Below are positions 62,106 to 64,000 of a DNA stretch of 64,000 nucleotides, piece after piece. The notes under the pieces are model-generated. The model saw only the letters and a program-made list of their open reading frames with translations. It made no database searches and was not told the origin of the DNA. How positions within the stretch are numbered: position 1 is the first letter of the stretch; every line of letters begins with the position of its first letter. The DNA is taken from positions 992,001 through 1,056,000 of the forward strand of contig NZ_CP025118.1 in NCBI RefSeq assembly GCF_002831665.1, given 5' to 3'. The translations under genes and the position numbers were made by a program. Source of the stretch: Lacinutrix sp. Bg11-31 (GTDB lineage: Bacteria; Bacteroidota; Bacteroidia; Flavobacteriales; Flavobacteriaceae).

Positions 62106-63227
62106 TTATAGCGTAAGTTCCTTAATTTTAATACCTAAAGTCTTTTCTACGTCTACTATTTTATTAAGTTCGCTTGGTAGTATTAACGCAATAGATTGTC
62201 CTTTTTTTCCTGCTCTTGCAGTACGTCCACTTCTATGTGTGTAGTATTCTATATGTTCTGGTAATTGATGGTGGATAATAAAAGCCAAGTTATTAACGTC
62301 TATTCCACGAGCAGAAACATCTGTAGATATTAATATTTGTAAATTAGTATTCTTAAACGCTCTCATTACTTTATCGCGTTCTTTCTGCGTCATATCACCT
62401 TCTAGAGCATCGACATTAAAACCTTCCTTTTGTAATTGTTGTTTTAAAGATTGCGTTCCTGCTTTTGTTCTACAAAAAATAATACCACGTTCTTCTTCTC
62501 TATCTTCTAACAAACGCATAACAGTATGTGCTTTATCTACAATAGAAGATTTTACATAATGATGAGAAATGTTAGCGTTTACAATACTCTCACGGTCTAT
62601 TTCTACACGAGCAGCATCTTTAGAGATGTAACGAGAAACTATATTTTTTAATTCATCTGGCATTGTTGCAGAAAATAACCACGTATTACGAGCACTTTTT
62701 GTAGTCGCATCTAAAATGGTATTTAAATCTTTTTTAAAACCCATACTTAGCATTTCATCTGCTTCGTCTAAAATTAGGGTATTAATATGTGTTAAATCTA
62801 TTATGTTTCTGTCTAACAAATCTACTAAACGACCAGGAGTTGCAACAATAATGTGCGTTGGTCGCTGTAAGTTACTAATTTGGATGTCTATTTTTTCACC
62901 ACCATAAACACCTTCTACAAAGATTTTTTTGGTGTTATATTTCGTGAATTTAAAAAGTTGTTTTTTAATTTGCTGAACCAATTCTCGTGTTGGAGCAATA
63001 ATTAAACCTTGAACAGCTCTTTTGCTAGGATCTACTTTATGTAAAGCAGGTAGGCCATAAGCAGCAGTTTTTCCAGTTCCAGTTTGCGCTAAGCCAATAA
63101 AATCTTTTTTAGATTTAATTAGTATTGGTATTGCTTGTTCTTGAATATCTGTAGGTGTTTTAATTCCTAATTCTTTAAGCGATTTTACGTAGTCGTTATG
63201 TATTCCTAGGTCTTTAAATGTACTCAT
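62106..63227 (-). CDS. DEAD-box RNA helicase
   Basis: 373 aa, the minimal two-domain helicase core. Q motif (FKDLGIHNDYVKSLKELGIK, TDIQEQAIPI), Walker A GLAQTGTGKTAAYGLP, motif Ia APTRELVQQI, motif II LILDEADEMLSMGF, motif III SATMP, motif V ISTDVSARGIDVN and motif VI HRSGRTARAGKKG. Almost no C-terminal extension, so the specificity is unknown; RNA remodelling in ribosome assembly or mRNA decay is typical. Confidence 0.94.
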   Translation of the reverse strand: MSTFKDLGIHNDYVKSLKELGIKTPTDIQEQAIPILIKSKKDFIGLAQTGTGKTAAYGLPALHKVDPSKRAVQGLIIAPTRELVQQIKKQLFKFTKYNTKKIFVEGVYGGEKIDIQISNLQRPTHIIVATPGRLVDLLDRNIIDLTHINTLILDEADEMLSMGFKKDLNTILDATTKSARNTWLFSATMPDELKNIVSRYISKDAARVEIDRESIVNANISHHYVKSSIVDKAHTVMRLLEDREEERGIIFCRTKAGTQSLKQQLQKEGFNVDALEGDMTQKERDKVMRAFKNTNLQILISTDVSARGIDVNNLAFIIHHQLPEHIEYYTHRSGRTARAGKKGQSIALILPSELNKIVDVEKTLGIKIKELTL

Positions 63228-63241
63228 TAATGTTTGTTTTT

Positions 63242-63310
63242 GTCTGGTCGAGCGCAGTCGAGACCTTATTAAGTATCAAATAAAAACGTCTCGACTGCGC
63301 TCGACGAGAC
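63242..63310. repeat. Long GC-rich inverted repeat (extragenic palindrome)
   Basis: GTCTGGTCGAGCGCAGTCGA plus GAC (63242-63264) pairs with GTCTCGACTGCGCTCGACGA plus GAC (63288-63310): 22 of 23 bases complementary, 23-base loop. Far more GC-rich than its surroundings. The core TCGAGCGCAGTCGAG is a widespread repeat in Flavobacteriia. It lies just 5' of the DEAD-box gene and 3' of the other helicase, so may act as a transcript end or an mRNA stability element. Confidence 0.8.
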
Positions 63311-63370
63311 ATAGTGTAAATAATTATATTCCAGTAAATACTATCTACCAAAAACTATTAAATGCTTGCT

Positions 63371-64000
63371 TTATTCTTCTACTGGTGGAAATCCATGAAT
63401 TTCCTCGTAAACTTCATCAAAATTAGTACGTAAATAAGCGTTTAATTTCTTTTTATAATCGTCTTTTAACCATTCTACAAAATTAAAAGTACTTTTACTA
63501 ATGCACTTAGTGTAACGTTGTATGCGGTAATCTATATCGTCTTTTAGCATTTTTGCCAAACCTAAAGCATCCCATACATCTTCACTATTCTCAATACAAA
63601 TTCTTGCGTGATGCGCAATAGAACGTTCTAAAATTACCTTAGACGAATCTCCTTCTCTTACAGATTGAATGTACATGGCTTTTATATTGAAATAAACATC
63701 TTCAGACTTTGCAAACTCTGCACGAAGTTCGTCTGGCATTTCATATCTAAAATTTTCTTCTAAATCTTCATCACTTAAAATACCATCAAGATAAAAATTA
63801 GGAGATCTAAATATTTTATGCCAATCTAAGTCGCTTCCCCAAGGTCCAAAACGGTGAAGGTTGTTTCCTAAATCTATAACAGTAAATTTATTTTTACTTT
63901 TTAAAATACGCGATCCACGACCAATCATTTGGTAGTATAAAGTTAACGATTTTGTGGCTCTATTTAAAATAATACAATCTACTGTTGGCTCATCGAAACC
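63371..64000 (-). CDS. Superfamily 2 DEAD/DEAH helicase, C-terminal part (5' end outside window)
   Basis: The frame is open to the window edge (209 residues visible). It begins GFDEPTVDCIILNRATKSLT and has motif VI YYQMIGRGSRILKSKNKFTV, so this is the end of the second RecA domain of an SF2 helicase of the restriction-enzyme/UvrB-like group, not of the DEAD-box RNA type next door. The remaining ~150 residues (FGPWGSDLDWHKIFRSPNFY ... GFPPVEE) form a helical C-terminal extension. Confidence 0.88.
   Translation of the reverse strand, partial: GFDEPTVDCIILNRATKSLTLYYQMIGRGSRILKSKNKFTVIDLGNNLHRFGPWGSDLDWHKIFRSPNFYLDGILSDEDLEENFRYEMPDELRAEFAKSEDVYFNIKAMYIQSVREGDSSKVILERSIAHHARICIENSEDVWDALGLAKMLKDDIDYRIQRYTKCISKSTFNFVEWLKDDYKKKLNAYLRTNFDEVYEEIHGFPPVEE

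Noticed and set aside
1..64000. rRNA or tRNA genes
   Set aside because: No stretch with tRNA-type arms or rRNA-like conserved sequence was noticed by eye; a dedicated tRNA search would be needed to be certain.

Overview
The window is about 31-33% GC by eye, with TAnnTTTG-type -7 promoter elements, a T9SS-type secreted protease, and HYC_CC_PP, Lacal_2735 and DUF2256 small proteins. This points to a marine-type member of the Flavobacteriaceae (Bacteroidota), perhaps near Olleya/Lacinutrix/Psychroserpens; the genus is a guess. No rRNA, tRNA, CRISPR array, integrase or transposase was recognised.

Layout. (1) 1-5890, minus strand: a TetR-controlled drug-type exporter (TetR, TolC, HlyD lipoprotein, cupin lipoprotein, two ABC ATPases, ABC-2 permease running off the edge). 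(2) 6.3-7.7 kb: a membrane protein and a broken gene. (3) 8.1-12.7 kb, plus: a tyrosinase with a Cys-x-His copper site, a CxxCH lipoprotein, a membrane protein and a DJ-1/PfpI protein. (4) 13.1-14.6 kb: small genes, a decayed DUF2237 gene and two DoxX-like proteins. (5) 14.6-20.8 kb, minus: a light/DNA-repair block with an FAD amine-oxidase-like protein, a (6-4)-photolyase-type protein that lacks the usual Fe-S cysteines, DUF2256, a classical photolyase and a photolyase-related FAD protein. (6) 21.5-23.7 kb: a DUF6642-like protein and a secreted M43 protease. (7) 24.2-31.0 kb, plus: a probable biosynthetic cluster containing a scaffold-like protein, a glycine-rich GGN-repeat protein, a 642-aa cyclase/prenyltransferase-like fusion, a PhyH-type oxygenase, a cytochrome P450 and a methyltransferase. 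(8) 32.7-43.7 kb, plus: a copper/heavy-metal efflux operon. (9) 44.6-47.1 kb: an RsbQ/KAI2-like hydrolase with a PAS histidine kinase and a response regulator. (10) 47.7-55.7 kb: the ilvEDBNCA operon behind two consecutive Ile-rich leader peptides, each followed by a hairpin; ilvD carries a 5' frameshift and ilvC an in-frame TGA. (11) 56.5-60.0 kb, minus: lipoprotein, outer-membrane-like protein and dipeptidase-like hydrolase. (12) 60.1-64.0 kb: HPF, an rRNA methyltransferase and two helicases.

Two things stand out. First, the tyrosinase operon and the biosynthetic cluster, 16 kb apart, share a roughly 100-bp upstream region with a GGTATTTATACTCTAT box placed where a -33 element would be, which suggests one regulator controls both. 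Second, a modular non-coding repeat family lies just 3' of plus-strand genes throughout the window, always in the same orientation. Its terminal arms (ACATAAC ... GTTATGT) resemble integron attC sites or the ends of a MITE. Several decayed genes (7.2, 13.3, 24.3, 25.2, 31.2 kb) lie among or near these repeats, so the accessory segments look like a turnover zone.
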